Notes: generated by a model from the sequence alone, not told the origin. DNA of 42,678 bases from Catenaria anguillulae PL171 (GCA_002102555.1 MCFL01000204.1:1-42678); one strand, 5' to 3'; shown: positions 11,294-22,586, numbered from the stretch's first letter. Translations and numbers: made by a program.

Positions 11294-12667
11294 ATGTACA
11301 ACGGCATCGGCCTCTCCACCCCTCGCGGGTCCGGCACCAATGGCCACGTCCAGCGCAACCTCTCCTACATCAAGGACGCTTCGTCTTCGTCGTCGGGTGC
11401 CCGCCGCCCTGGCTCGCATCTCGCCTACGAGCCTGAAAAATTCGCCCAAGCACTCGCTCCGCGCAAGGCAAACCAGGACATTCTCCTGCACGAGCGCAAG
11501 CGCGCCATCGAGGTTGCGTGTGCCGAGCTCGAAATGCAGCTCGAGGACCAGGACGAGCCCCAACATGTCATTGAGGCACAAGTCGCAGCACTCCGGCTCA
11601 AGCTGACCAAGCAACTCGAGGCCGAGTCTCAAGCTGCTCTGCAGCAGGCATCGCATGCAAACTTGTCCATGTCATCGTCGCACGAACGTGCAGTTGCAAA
11701 GCACCAAGAAAACCAACGGTTTGCGTCGGCATTACGTATTGATGGGTCGCATGTGCCCGGACTTGCTTTTGACCGCGACGCCATGGCCAAGCGCAAGGAA
11801 GAAGAGCTCGCTGAACGCGATCGCAAGCGTGAGCAGCGCGAGCAGGAAAAACTCGCCGTGGTGCTTGCCGTGATTGTCGACGAGGTGCAGCGCGGCATTC
11901 GGCCCGTAGCCGACTTGGACAAGGCGCAAGCCGAGCTTGGGTTTACGTGGGAACAAGTCAAGGACAAGGTGCCCGTGAGGCTGTTGCCGGTTGGGCTGCG
12001 GCCCAAGATGCCCGCACAGGTACCGCCCATGGCCGCTGGTGGATCCAGCTATCGCGGCCAAGGATCACCACGTGGCAGGTCGTATTCGCGGTCGCGGTCG
12101 CGGTCGCCCCCGCGCCGGCCGAGGTACGACGACCGGTACCGCGCGTACCGCCGCTCGCCGTCCTACTCGCGGTCACGCTCGCCCCCTCGGTCCCGGTCTC
12201 GATCTCGGTCCCCTCACTCACCGCCCCCACCGCGCCGCCGCCGCGGGTCAGGATCTGACGTTGAAATGGGCGAAATTGTCTCGCCACCTCGTCGCCGCCG
12301 CTTTTCACGTTCGCGGTCTCGTTCCCGGTCGCGGTCCTTTTCCCGTTCGCGCTCGCCGCCTGTGCGCCGCACGCACGACCGCCGGTCACTTTCGCGGTCC
12401 GTGAGCCGTAGCCGCAGCCGCAGCCGAAGTCGTGATGTGGTTGCTCGGCGGGCCGTTTCACCCGCCAAAGTGCAGCACCAACGCCAGCGGTCCGTGTCGG
12501 CGGAACGTGACATCAAGGCGCAAGCGCAAGATGAGATGCGTGGCCGTTCGTTGGAGCGCAAGCCCAGGGGCCCGTCAAGTCGTCAGGCGTCTGGATCGTC
12601 GAGTGCAGATTCTCGGTCCTTGTCCAGGTCGCTGTCGAGATCATTGTCGAGGTCGCCGTCCCCTTAA
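11294..12667 (+). CDS. CWC21: CWC21/SRRM2-like spliceosome protein with RS domain
   Basis: Single exon, 457 residues. The N-terminus MYNGIGLSTPRGSGTNGHVQ is nearly identical to the conserved start of SRRM2/SRm300 and Cwc21, which touches the catalytic spliceosome core. The cwf21 motif follows at about 55-115 (RKANQDILLHERKRAIEV, then LEDQDEPQHVIEAQVAALR). Then a charged helical region rich in Glu/Arg/Lys (about 155-200) and, from about 250 to the end, a long Arg-Ser domain with SRSRSRSPP blocks broken by Pro- and Arg-rich linkers. Yeast Cwc21 is only about 135 residues without an RS tail, so this version resembles the longer animal and early-fungal type. The stop is TAA at 12665. It converges on the DOCK gene with 299 nt between. 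Confidence 0.95.
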   Translation: MYNGIGLSTPRGSGTNGHVQRNLSYIKDASSSSSGARRPGSHLAYEPEKFAQALAPRKANQDILLHERKRAIEVACAELEMQLEDQDEPQHVIEAQVAALRLKLTKQLEAESQAALQQASHANLSMSSSHERAVAKHQENQRFASALRIDGSHVPGLAFDRDAMAKRKEEELAERDRKREQREQEKLAVVLAVIVDEVQRGIRPVADLDKAQAELGFTWEQVKDKVPVRLLPVGLRPKMPAQVPPMAAGGSSYRGQGSPRGRSYSRSRSRSPPRRPRYDDRYRAYRRSPSYSRSRSPPRSRSRSRSPHSPPPPRRRRGSGSDVEMGEIVSPPRRRRFSRSRSRSRSRSFSRSRSPPVRRTHDRRSLSRSVSRSRSRSRSRDVVARRAVSPAKVQHQRQRSVSAERDIKAQAQDEMRGRSLERKPRGPSSRQASGSSSADSRSLSRSLSRSLSRSPSP

Positions 12668-12966
12668 ACCCACATATGACGATTTGATTGGATGAAGTCG
12701 AGGCCTTTTGTTGGTCTGATGATGCTTTCTGCAAAGTGTGCCCCACATGTCTGTATTTTGTGATGCACGCGATTATTTCACTTCTTCGCCGGCTGTGCAA
12801 TGAAACACCTGTCTGCTTGGGCAATGTATAGCGATTTAGTGTCGGTGTGACGCAACAACAGATGAGCAACTTGGGCACTGACATGAATGAATGGCATTAA
12901 AAGTGAGTGATACTGATACACCTCCCTTCCTGCTCCGGCTCGCTCGTTTCCCGTACGCTCAACCAA

Positions 12967-15900
12967 CTAATCCAAGAAAAAGGACGTCAAATCGCCCTGA
13001 CTGCCCAAAAACTCCATGATGGATTTGACTTGCGCCCCACCCTGCCCTGCCTCGGCCGTCGGCTGCCTCGACCTTGCCACCGTCTGCTGAATCATGGGCG
13101 TTAACGTCTCGGTCAACTCGCGCATCCCCTTTTCCAAATCCTCCTGATACCCAACCTGGTCGCTTGAGATCAACTGCCGATTCAGCGTGACGCCAACCTC
13201 GCACAATCGCAAAAACTGGCGAAACGCCGCGCGCAGCTCGTCCAGCTCGCTCGCCGGATACGCACACACGGGTGCCGACTGGCCCGGTGCTGTTGACGGC
13301 GTCAGAAACACACGAGCAATCTCGGAAGGCCCCGAATTGACTTGCGGGCGCAATGACCCGGACAGCACCATTTGCAGTGACTTTGTGTCCGTGGGCACTT
13401 GATGCACGAGCTGGCGCAGCCGTGCACAACGTGCATTGAGAGCCTGAGTGCTCACCTGCAATGGGTTGAGCTCGGTTTCCGCCACGCTTGTCACGCGCAA
13501 TCGCTTGGTCATGTAAGGGAACGATTTTTCCGTGGTGCACACGACTTGGCGCAAGTATTGCGATGCCACGTCGCCGTGCACACGGCCAGACGTGAGTGTG
13601 AATGGCACCATGTACAGAAACGTACGCAGGTGCTGGTGCTGGTCAAAGATGGACGCGGGCGGGCCGTTCGGGTACCGTTTCGCGTCCCCATAGTAAGGCT
13701 CGACGTGCGTCACTTGCACATAGCGCTTTGCTGGGTCCAGCTTGGCCTCGTCAATCTTCCCAGAGTCTTGAAGTACTTCAAATTTGTCACCAAACTCGGC
13801 AAAGCTCGACTTGAGCTTGCTCACAAACTCGGGAAGCACACACACGCCACGCTCGCGGTAAATGTACTGCGATCCGGCGAGCTCGGGACCCCACAATGCT
13901 CCCAGAAACCCGACCCGATAATACGTCGCAAGCATCCGATTGGGCTTGTTGTGCAAGACTGAGAATGCCTCGGCGAGTGCCTGGTGCGCGGCCGCCAGTG
14001 CGGGCCAATCGCGGCGATGTTCCCAGATCGGGATGGACAGCTTGTACATTTCGTTAACAGTTTCGTACAGCGACGCCTTTGTGAGCTGAGTCACGGCCTT
14101 TGCCAGGAATTGCAGCAAACCGTCTTCCGAGAACAGGTCGCTCGAGCAGATGCCTTCACCGAGCCCGCGGCGCACTGTTTCGTCGGCAATGCGTTCTTCG
14201 ACCAGGTTGGTGTTGCACGCCGCAAATGCTGGGACGCCCTTGGGACCTGGGTAGGTTGGGTTTTGGACTGTTACGTGTTCGGCAATGAGGGCTGCAGCGT
14301 GAAGGTACGACAGACCCGACTCGACAGGGTGTCCTGATTCAGCATAAAGGGAGCCCTACAGATGTGCAGGTGGCATGTAAGGCAAATGAGATGAAAACAA
14401 AAAGGGCGAGACAAACAAAACAAACCATAATGTCCAGTGTGCATAACCTCAAATCGGGCGTGTTGTGGTACCGATTGGCAATGGCCTGATAGCAATCCAT
14501 CCTCGTCTCAAAGTCCGGAATGGTGGCCAGCTTGAGCTGATTGCGAATCACCTCACTCAGCAACAAACTTGACTGGCGCATGAGCTCCCTAAACTGCCGG
14601 TCATCCACATGTTCGCACCGCTTGCTAATCTCGTCCAAACACGTCGCAATGTGATCGAGCCCGCCCTCGTTAAACTGGGAAATGGCTACCGTGAAATGAA
14701 TCCGGAACGTGACAAATGCGCGCCGCAGTTTGGCCTGCCCCGGTGACATGCCCACGAGTGGCAGCTCGAGGTACTTTTGTTGCAGTTTGTAGCACGCGCG
14801 AAACGTGGCAAACAGAACCTGTCCCGCGGCCATGCGAACGGGTGGGACGGGCGACGCGGCCTTGCGCAACAGCGAGGACACGAGCGGCGAAAGGTATCTG
14901 TCGAGCACGGTCGTGGGATCCTTTTCCACCACCTTGATGATGCGTGTCAGCACGGGCACCATGCCCTCGTCACCCATGGGCACCCACGTGGTTTGAAGCA
15001 AAAACTCGAGCAGGCCGCCTAGTCCGCGCGACTCGAATTGCGCATGCAGCATGTCCCACACCTTGAGCGTGCGAAGGACGACCTGATGGCTCAGATACAG
15101 TTCGGCTGCCACGGACCGGTCGTCCACTTTGGATACTTGGCTCATGGTGTCTGCGCCTTGGGTATGCTGCACCATGCTGGGAAACGTGGCCGTCGTGACT
15201 GCACTCGACCGCGACCCTTTGCCCCTAGCCATGGCCGCGACGGCACTACCCGTTGACTTGAAGTACTCTTCCAAGAATTTTTTTGCCCCGCCAACCTGGT
15301 TGCGATGCTGCACCAAATACAACCGGTCAACCACAGCATCCATGCTCGCATACTGGAACGTATGCAAGCATATCAGCACGCGCTGCATCCAATCTTGCAC
15401 ATCGAGCACATCCGACACCCAAGGCTCAAGGTGCTTGTCGCTGACGACGCGTTCCATGGAATGCAGCGCACACAGTGCCAGAGTGCGCAACAGCAATGTA
15501 TCTGTGGTACCCACGGGCCGTGTCAAGTGTGGGAGAAAGCCCATGATGGAATCGGCCAGGTACAAGTGGATGGGTGTGGACACGCCAGACGTAACTTCGC
15601 GCACGGCGCAAATGTCGCGCAGCAATGAGGCCGCGAGCAGGCGCACGTCAGAGACCGAGTGGCGGATAAAGTGAATGGTTTGTGTCAGGATGTAGTCGAG
15701 CGGAATTGGGTGTTCGGATCCGGCAATAATGGCCAGGAAATCAAACTTGAGCGTGGCAAGTGTCGCCGAGTCAGTGAGCTTGATTGGATCCGAATGAAAC
15801 ATGGCCAGTGACAGGACAAAGTCGAGTGGAAGAAGTGGGATCAGGTCCCGCAAAAAGTAGCCCAGAGACGTGTTGAGATCCTTTGCGAGTGTGAGCCCGT

Positions 15901-18861
15901 TGAGCGCCTTTTTGTGCACCAGTGTCGACACAACAGTCACCAACTTGCGCACGCTTGCCACCTCAGCATCCAACTGTTCCCCACCGCCTGCAGCGCTGGC
16001 ACCGCGTTTGGACTTTTTGCGCATGAGCGCCATGGACTTGACAATGGAATCAAACACGGCCCATGCAACGTCCAGCCCGAGCTCGGCCCACTGGTTTGGG
16101 CTAGGCGCCGCTTGTGCTGCAGCCGCGTGGTCCAAAATGCTTGCCCAGGCATCCATGAGTGCAACATGTGCATCGTTCGGCAGCAGTCGGTGGTACACGA
16201 AATCCGACAAGAGGGAAATAGGACCCGTGCCGTTGGGACCCGAATGCTGTTCAGCATGCAGCACATTGTACAAGTGAATTAGGCCACATACGGCTTGCTC
16301 ATGAATGTGGGCACCGGGAACAGGCGAGCTTGAGCGTGATGTTGATGTTGGCGATGCAACCAGTGGTGCCGGTGCAGGCGACGCAAGGATTGCAAAGAGC
16401 CGGTCAGTGATGGGAATGTGGAACCGAATCAGCTCGCTGCTGGCAGATTGCAGAACGAGCGCAGGGTCGCTCGACCCCAGTGGTGTGCTCAAAAATGTGT
16501 GCAATGGTTCATCCTGAAGGGCGAGCGTGCTCTTGATGTGGATTGTGACAGTGAATGTATCTTTTGCATTGTCGAGCGCGGTTGCCGGGTCTGTATCGAG
16601 GTAAGAGGTGCCCGAGATTTCGTTGGTAAAGATGGGGAGGGTGTATTCTCCACTGGCCAAGAATTTGCCGTTTGTGTCTGTCAGCGAAATGTACGTGTAT
16701 CCGCCCGACGTCTGTGGATTAATGCGATGGCGGTCAGCTATGCAGAGTGGCCGAACAAGAAGAACCGGTACTCGTAGTTGGTTTTGTACGCACCAGCGAC
16801 GCGGGCTGCTTTTCCTTGCAGCTGACGTGATAAAACGTAAAGCGCAAATGCAACTTGTCGGCCGTCGGCATTAACCTGCACTTGATCTCATCATCCATGA
16901 GCGGCGACTTTTCATGATACACGACGTTTGTAAACGCCCGTGTCTTCCACTCCACCTCGCACGCCCTGCCCGAAATGCACGGCAATGGCTCGCCCGTGGC
17001 ATTTGCGCACACCTCGACCGAACACGTCATGTTCCTGCCCTTTCCTCGCCGTTGCAACAGCTGCACGGGCTGCACGTACATGGTGTGCTGGACAGGCCCG
17101 CCAGGTTCGCATCCGTCCACGACGGCGCTCGCGCCTTCGTTGCCAAACTCATTGGCAAACTCGTAGCCCGTGGCCGACGGCGCCTTGGCTCCCGGGCGTG
17201 CAAGCGCGGCCGATGGGGATAGACCCAGCGGCCCGCCCGTGATGTGGCGCTTGACGTTGAATCGGATGCAGCACCCAATCGACTTTGGCGTCGGCGAATT
17301 GGAGCCCGACCCACCGCCCGTTGACACGCTTGACTGGGATCCCATGTTTGACGCATGCGCAAGCATGGTGATGAATGCGGCAAGACTCTGGCCCTGATTG
17401 GGTTCCTGGCCGACACACTGCGCACAACCAGCTCGCCATCATTAACATCACTCGTATGCACCAGGGCGGCCGCCCATGGCTGGCGGTACATTGCCAGCTT
17501 TGCAGTTGCCACGGCGCCCATTTCCGTGCCCGGTTTGTCCAGAACACGATCCACGCGCACAACAAGCACCACACCGGGGCGGTTGACGAGCGCCAGCGGA
17601 AACAGTGCTGTGGGCGAGTCGACGGGCGGCGAATTGGTTCCGCGCGTTGGCGAAAGCAGTGCCGTATTTGCAGCCGAGTTGCGCTCCATGTGCACAGTGG
17701 AAGAGATTTTCGCACCCGACGATTCCTCGTGCAGCGACAGTTGCAAAAACACAGGATGCTTGATATCCGGAAACGAACATTCGGCCAAGGACAGCTCGAG
17801 CCAGCCGCCATCGTATGCGCGATGTGGCGGGTGTGAAGGGGCCAAGTGCCGGCGACGGTGGTGTGGGACGGAGCGGTTGGACCAGAGCGCGTCTTGGCAG
17901 AGGGAAAGCAGATTGGCGGGTGCGATTTCTGCGGATCGTGGGGATGTCGGTGCACCGCCGCCGCTACTGCCGGGCGAGGAGGAAGCGCCCGGGGTATTGT
18001 AGAGTGGCATGTAGTCGGCAAGGTGAGCAGTTTTGGGTCGGATGAGCGAGCGCGGTTTGGTCAGGCTATCCATGACGGCGCGTGCAGCAGGGTCCCATTC
18101 GTTGAGCTGCGCGGGTGGGATCATGGGTTCGCGGACGAGTGGGCCGAGGTCAATGAGCTCGAGATAGTCGTGCGACGGGATGCTCGGGACCGGTTCGGGT
18201 AGTTTCTGATTCACATCACAATGGGAGGACGATCGTTGTTGAAGACAAGATAGACATGAATTTGGAATCCATAATAATAAATGGGTGCGCATACCTCGCA
18301 ATAGTTTGTCCGCACATTCTCCAACTCCTTTGGCATCGGCAACTCTGCCCCTTGGTCAATCTCGGGCAGGATCAAGTGTGGGAAAGGTCCAGACGCAACC
18401 ATCGGCAGGCTCCCCACAAAGCTACCCTGTCTTGTCCCATTGACCGATGCAAACGAATGAATTGTGTTGAGCCCAGGATTCCCGCCAGCGCTCTCTGGTG
18501 ATGCCACAAACGACACGCGATTGTCGGATGCAGATACGGATCCGGCGGTTGCTCCATTGGTTGTACTCAAAGCAGCCGACACATTGCTGGCGGATCGGCC
18601 CGAAGAGCGGCGCACGACATGCGATCGGACGGTTCCGTTGGGAGCGGTCGCGTACGATGTGGACGACGCGGTGCGAGCATGGTAGTGGACAGATGCGACG
18701 CGGCTCGAGGTACCAGTCCCGGCCGAGAGGGATCCGTGGCCCGGTCCGTGTCGAGAAGGCGAGACTGCGGAGGAGGAAGAGGTTTCGGAAATGGATGCCG
18801 ACGCAGACGGTGAGGAAGGGAGGTGCGCGTTTGCGGTGCTTGGGCTGGCTGCCGCAGACAT
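12967..18861 (-). CDS. DOCK-family (zizimin-like) Rho/Rac/Cdc42 guanine nucleotide exchange factor
   Basis: Five exons: 18861-18295, 18205-17462, about 17393-16794, 16711-14426 and 14355-12967, near 1861 residues. Introns of 89, 82 and 70 nt have clear GT-AG borders. The second junction (17394-17461) is weak: the frame must shift by two, from donor GTGCAT to one of three acceptors giving introns of 44, 56 or 68 nt. Domains: Ser/Thr-rich N-terminus (1-180), a DOCK9-like region (LALVNRPGVVLVVRVDRVL), DHR-1/C2 about 540-720 with LRFTFYHVSC, a long helical middle, and DHR-2 about 1400-1830 with YKLSIPIWEHRRDW, RYVQVTHVEPYY, ELNPLQV and GSLRPQVNSGP. DHR-2 catalyses exchange on Rho-family GTPases; DHR-1 binds phosphoinositides. 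No N-terminal PH domain seen. Motifs fit the C/D (zizimin) branch better than Dck1. Confidence 0.92.
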
Positions 18862-18868
18862 GATGGGT

Positions 18869-18886
18869 GGATGGATGGATGGATGG
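18869..18886. repeat. (GGAT)4 tetranucleotide repeat
   Basis: Perfect tetranucleotide repeat in the likely 5' leader of the DOCK gene. Confidence 0.95.
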
Positions 18887-19309
18887 CTGGGTGCTTACTC
18901 GTTGCAACTGTGCATGGGAATCGGGTCAAGAGAGTGCATGGGGTTCGGGGCTGAGCATGGCAGTATATTTATCAATGTCTGTACTGTTTCTGGTGAGTGC
19001 ACGTGAGGAAAAGGTAATGGAGCAACTCGACCTCAATCAACCTCATCCTTGTTGAGCGCGTCGTTGACGAAAAAAAACACGCGTTCAATCGGCTGTCATC
19101 ATGTTAATATTTACGTGATTGTCCATTCACTCACTGTCAGCAGCCTGCCAAGTGAAAGTTACATAAATTCAAAGAACAGCCCATGGATGCCATCGGTGGA
19201 TGAAAAAGAACTCGACGCATTCAGCTCAGCTTGCCCAAATTCTCAATATCCGCCCCCCTAGTCGCACAAATTTGGCTCGACAACGACTGGACCCTCAGAG
19301 TCAGCTTGC

Positions 19310-19326
19310 CACACACACACACACAC
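19310..19326. repeat. (CA)n tract upstream of VPS29
   Basis: Short CA dinucleotide tract of 17 nt about 70 nt upstream of the VPS29 start codon. Confidence 0.95.
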
Positions 19327-19395
19327 GTCTGCTCGACCAAGAGCAGCAAACGCCCTCCGCCATCAATCCATCTCACTCCCACTCTTCAACGAATC

Positions 19396-20134
19396 ATGGT
19401 GGTATGTCTCTACACCACGCCCTGACCTTTGTTTGCTTCATGCACCCAAACCTCACGCCATACCACTCACATAGCTCATCCTCGCCATCGGCGACCTGCA
19501 CACGCCGCACCGCGCGCTCGACCTGCCCGCGCCCTTCCGCAAACTGCTCATGCCGGGCAAAATCCACATGGTCCTGTGCACAGGCAACCTGACCATGTCC
19601 GACACGGCCGACTGGCTGCGGTCCATTGCGCCCACCGTCCACATTGTGCAAGGCGATCTCGACACGCTGTCGTCCACCTCGGCGCCACACCCGCTCTTCA
19701 AAGTCGTGGCCGTAGGTCCACTGCGCATTGGCCTGATCCACGGCCATTCGCTCGTGCCCGTTGACGACACAGAGTCGCTGGCCATGGCCGCGCGCCAGCT
19801 CGATGTGGACGTACTTGTGTCGGGTGCGTCCAGCATGGGCGTCGATTGTTTTGAGTTTGAGGGCAGGTTCTTTGTGAACCCTGGGTCGGCTACAGGCACG
19901 GGTGGCGCAGCGGGCAATGCCTTTCCCGGGGCGCCCACCGAGGCTGCCAATCAGACACCCAGCTTTGTGCTCATGGATGTTGTGGACACCAAGGTCACGG
20001 CATATGTGTATCAGTGCGAGGTGGGTAGCGACGAGGTCAAGATTGTCAAGTTGGAGTATGTCAAGCCTGCAGCGAGCGCAGAGTCGCCTGCTGGGGCAGC
20101 AGCCGTGGGTGCTGATGGCCAGTTGGCTGCGTAG
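19396..20134 (+). CDS. VPS29: retromer subunit VPS29
   Basis: Two exons: 19396-19401, a coding exon of 6 nt (Met-Val), and 19475-20134, joined by a 73 nt intron (GTATGT...ATAG); 221 residues. The intron is required because the second exon reads LILAIGDLHTPHR, the family start, with no ATG before it. Family blocks: PGKIHMVLCTGNL, VHIVQGDLD, IGLIHGHSLVP, NPGSATG and PSFVLMDV. VPS29 is the phosphoesterase-fold subunit of retromer, which recycles cargo from endosomes to the Golgi. Human VPS29 has SGHTH; here the matching stretch is SGASS (118-122), so two metal-site histidines are missing, while Asp9, His11, Asn40, Asp63 and His91/His93 remain. It also has a 20-residue Gly/Ala insert after NPGSATG and a longer C-terminus than the usual 182 residues. 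Confidence 0.95.
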
Positions 20135-20250
20135 CGTGCTTCCCTTATATTACCTTTGCATCAATTCAATTTGGAGTTTGGCTGCTTCACTTCAACCATT
20201 ATGCATTCAAATACCAAAACAAAAAGTACCAAGTGCACATCGAATTGGCC

Positions 20251-21827
20251 TCAAACCTTATCCACCTTGACCCGTGCATACACGGCCTCCATGACGGCCA
20301 CCTCGAAATGCGCCGTACTCTCTGTCATCAAACAACTCGCGCTGGCCGCCGCCAGCCCATACCTGAACGCATCCACCCAATCTCCGGGCCTCGCACCCTC
20401 TACATACTTTGCCAGCATCACACCCGAACACGTGTCGCCCGCACCCAACGGATTCAAAACGAGCTGCGGCCGGGGCATCCCCACGTCTGGTGCACGTGGT
20501 GCCGCAACATCGGCCGCGACGCCGGCCGCCACAAGAGGTGGACCGCCAATGGGGCTTGGAAGCGCAGCCGACGATTCCTTGAGCAGCAACGCTTGCGTGG
20601 CTGGCGAATTGAGCCGCGGAGGCAACGGCGATTTGGACCGCGGGCGCGGCGCCGGCGCCAGTGCAGGCTGTGGGGCCGAGGAAATGGCCACGCCCGATCG
20701 CGACACGCGGCGTGGGCGAGGCGCAAGCGGCGAACCGCATCCGCCAGTCAAGTCCACTGATGAGGGGGATGGCGGCGAAGGTTGTGAAGTCGTGCCAGGA
20801 ACGGCCAGCGTGTCCGAGAGCTGTGTGGCCGTCGGCCGCGGTTGAATAAACTCTGCCGTCACGTCGGCCAGTGTGTCTGCAGGTGGCACGTCAGCCAATA
20901 ATGGGTCGTCGGCATCGTTGGCTTCGGCGAGGATGGATTCGAGCGAGGGCAGGTGGTACTCGAACGCGTCAACGGACGAGCCCGAGGTTCGCACAAAGAG
21001 AAAGGCGCTGAGCGCGCCATTGGTGATGGCCACACTGCCCAGAGGGTATCGAGACATGATTTCGTGACCAACGGCAGCAAGTGGGGTTGTTGGCGGACTG
21101 TTGAAAGATCGGTCAGTTCACGCGCAAAGTATGTAAGCATGAAGCAAAGGACGCACACGCCAACCAACGATCGCGCCTCTTCCCCATTGATCTTGACCAC
21201 ATCCACCTTGCCAGACATGAGCGTCCCCTCGACGCCCCGATAAGCATCCAACAAGAGCACACACCCTTCGGTTGGCTTGTGCTGCGTCAAAAACTGGTAC
21301 AGCGCACCATCCACTCCCGCGGGAAAGGTCCCACACAAAGCGATTCCCTTCAACGCGCCCGACGCCATCAACCGGGTCGCCACGTCCCGAAACGCATCCA
21401 CCTCGCTTGGCGTCACTGGCGACGACGGCTCAATCAACTCGGTCGACCCATTGGCCACGTAATCCAGGACCGTGGTGCACGTGCGCGTGGGCTTTGCTAC
21501 GGGCACGTTAAACGTGGCAATGCGCTTTTCGCGCAAGGCATCGCAGATGTACTTGCCCGTGACCCCGCCCGAAAACTGCAGCACGCACACCTTGTCTGCG
21601 AGCCCGAGTTGTTGCACGGCAATGGCCACGTTTTGGCCCTTGCCGCCGATCGAGTGTGTCTTTTTGAATGCACGGTTGACTTTGCCCGGGCTAAAGGATT
21701 CAAAGTGCAGGGTGGTTTGGAAGGCCGGGTTGACGCCGATGCACAGAATAGGCCGAATCGGGTCCGCGAAGCCCGTCAGGGTGGTGGTGGAGGTGGTGGG
21801 CGTGGTCGCGGCAGGCATGTTGGCCAT
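20251..21827 (-). CDS. pfkB-family sugar kinase, 1-phosphofructokinase/tagatose-6-P kinase type
   Basis: Two exons, 21827-21157 and 21097-20251, joined by a 59 nt intron (GTGCGT...ACAG); 505 residues. ATG 21827 is the first in frame. The N-terminal half has CIGVNPAFQTTLHFESFSPG, GKVNRAF and the signature IGGKGQNVAIAVQQLG, typical of FruK/LacC kinases; then TCTTVLDY, LCGTFPAGVDG and KINGEEARSL. The C-terminal motif NPLGAGDTCSG (Asp445 as likely catalytic base) is intact. Between ITNGALSAF and GAGD, usually about 30-40 residues apart, lies an extra Pro/Ser/Ala-rich stretch of about 140 residues (roughly 285-427). The enzyme should phosphorylate a sugar or sugar phosphate with ATP in the cytosol; the substrate cannot be told from sequence. 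It converges on VPS29 with 116 nt between stops. Confidence 0.88.
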
Positions 21828-22244
21828 GGGATCGAGTACAGAGGGTATGATGTTGTAAGCGAGTATTGAACTTGTACAGGGTCGCGGAGGCGTATTTGAA
21901 TCGATGGGCAAGCACAAGCACAGCACGGGAGCAGACTGCGGAGTTCGCAGTTGTTAACTTCTCAGGTGGGACAGGACAGGTGAGCGGGCACCGATAGCGA
22001 GTGAAATCAAATCAAATCACTTGGAGGAGGCGAGGCGAGAGTGTCGTTGGGTTGCTTTCAGTGTCGGTTGAGCCTACCTGTATGAATTCATTGCAGGATT
22101 GCATGCATGTAGGATGTCCGCCTCATGTTTACGTGCAAAGGGCGACGACCACTCGGAGCAACGAGATCAACTCTCGCTCTCCCATAGGTATTTACCAACA
22201 CCTCCGAGGCTCCGAGCCGCACCAACACAGAGATAACTCTGCAC
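21828..22244. other. divergent intergenic region, no gene seen
   Basis: 417 nt between the pfkB kinase start and the putative small membrane protein. An in-frame GTG at 21926 would extend the kinase by 33 residues, but the ATG at 21827 is preferred. No motif recognised. Confidence 0.5.
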
Positions 22245-22586
22245 ATGTCCACTTCCGCCTCCACCTCCCGCACCACTGGCTGCCGCCCAGTTCGCGGCAG
22301 CGGGGGCACCAACCGGCGTGCCACACAGCCCGCCGCATCGTTTCCCTCGCCGATCCCACTGTCTGAGCTCCGCCAAGGCCTCCTTGACCGTCAAGACTCT
22401 GAATCCATCTATCGTCATGCCCACAATCAAGGAGGCAGGTTCCAAGCAATCGTACAATGGATGCGTGCATCGCGGTGGCCAATGTGGGTGATTGGCAGCC
22501 TTATCCTTGTGTTGCAGCTGTATCGGCTTGTATCTCGAATCGCGAGCAAGTATTCTGAGGCAGCAAGGCCACTGTCAAAGGGATAA
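22245..22586 (+). CDS. putative small tail-anchored membrane protein
   Basis: Uninterrupted 113-residue frame starting ATGTCC, with an in-frame TAA shortly upstream. The first 60 residues are Ser/Thr/Arg/Pro-rich and look disordered. One hydrophobic span follows near residues 78-97 (WVIGSLILVLQLYRLVSRI), then a short basic C-terminus, the layout of a tail-anchored or single-pass protein. No family recognised. It sits between two confident genes that leave room for a promoter upstream. Minus-strand frames overlap it but look less protein-like. It could still be a chance frame or one exon of a larger gene. Confidence 0.42.
   Translation: MSTSASTSRTTGCRPVRGSGGTNRRATQPAASFPSPIPLSELRQGLLDRQDSESIYRHAHNQGGRFQAIVQWMRASRWPMWVIGSLILVLQLYRLVSRIASKYSEAARPLSKG

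Larger units (their letters stand above)
18862..19395. promoter_or_regulatory. divergent promoter region of DOCK and VPS29
   Basis: 534 nt between two divergent starts. It holds a (GGAT)4 tract at 18869-18886, only 7 nt from the DOCK start codon, and a CA tract at 19310-19326 near VPS29. No gene seen in it. Confidence 0.55.

Noticed and set aside
11294..12667. SR-type splicing factor with RNA-recognition motif
   Set aside because: There is no RRM; the N-terminus is that of CWC21/SRRM2, so it was assigned there despite the SR-rich tail.
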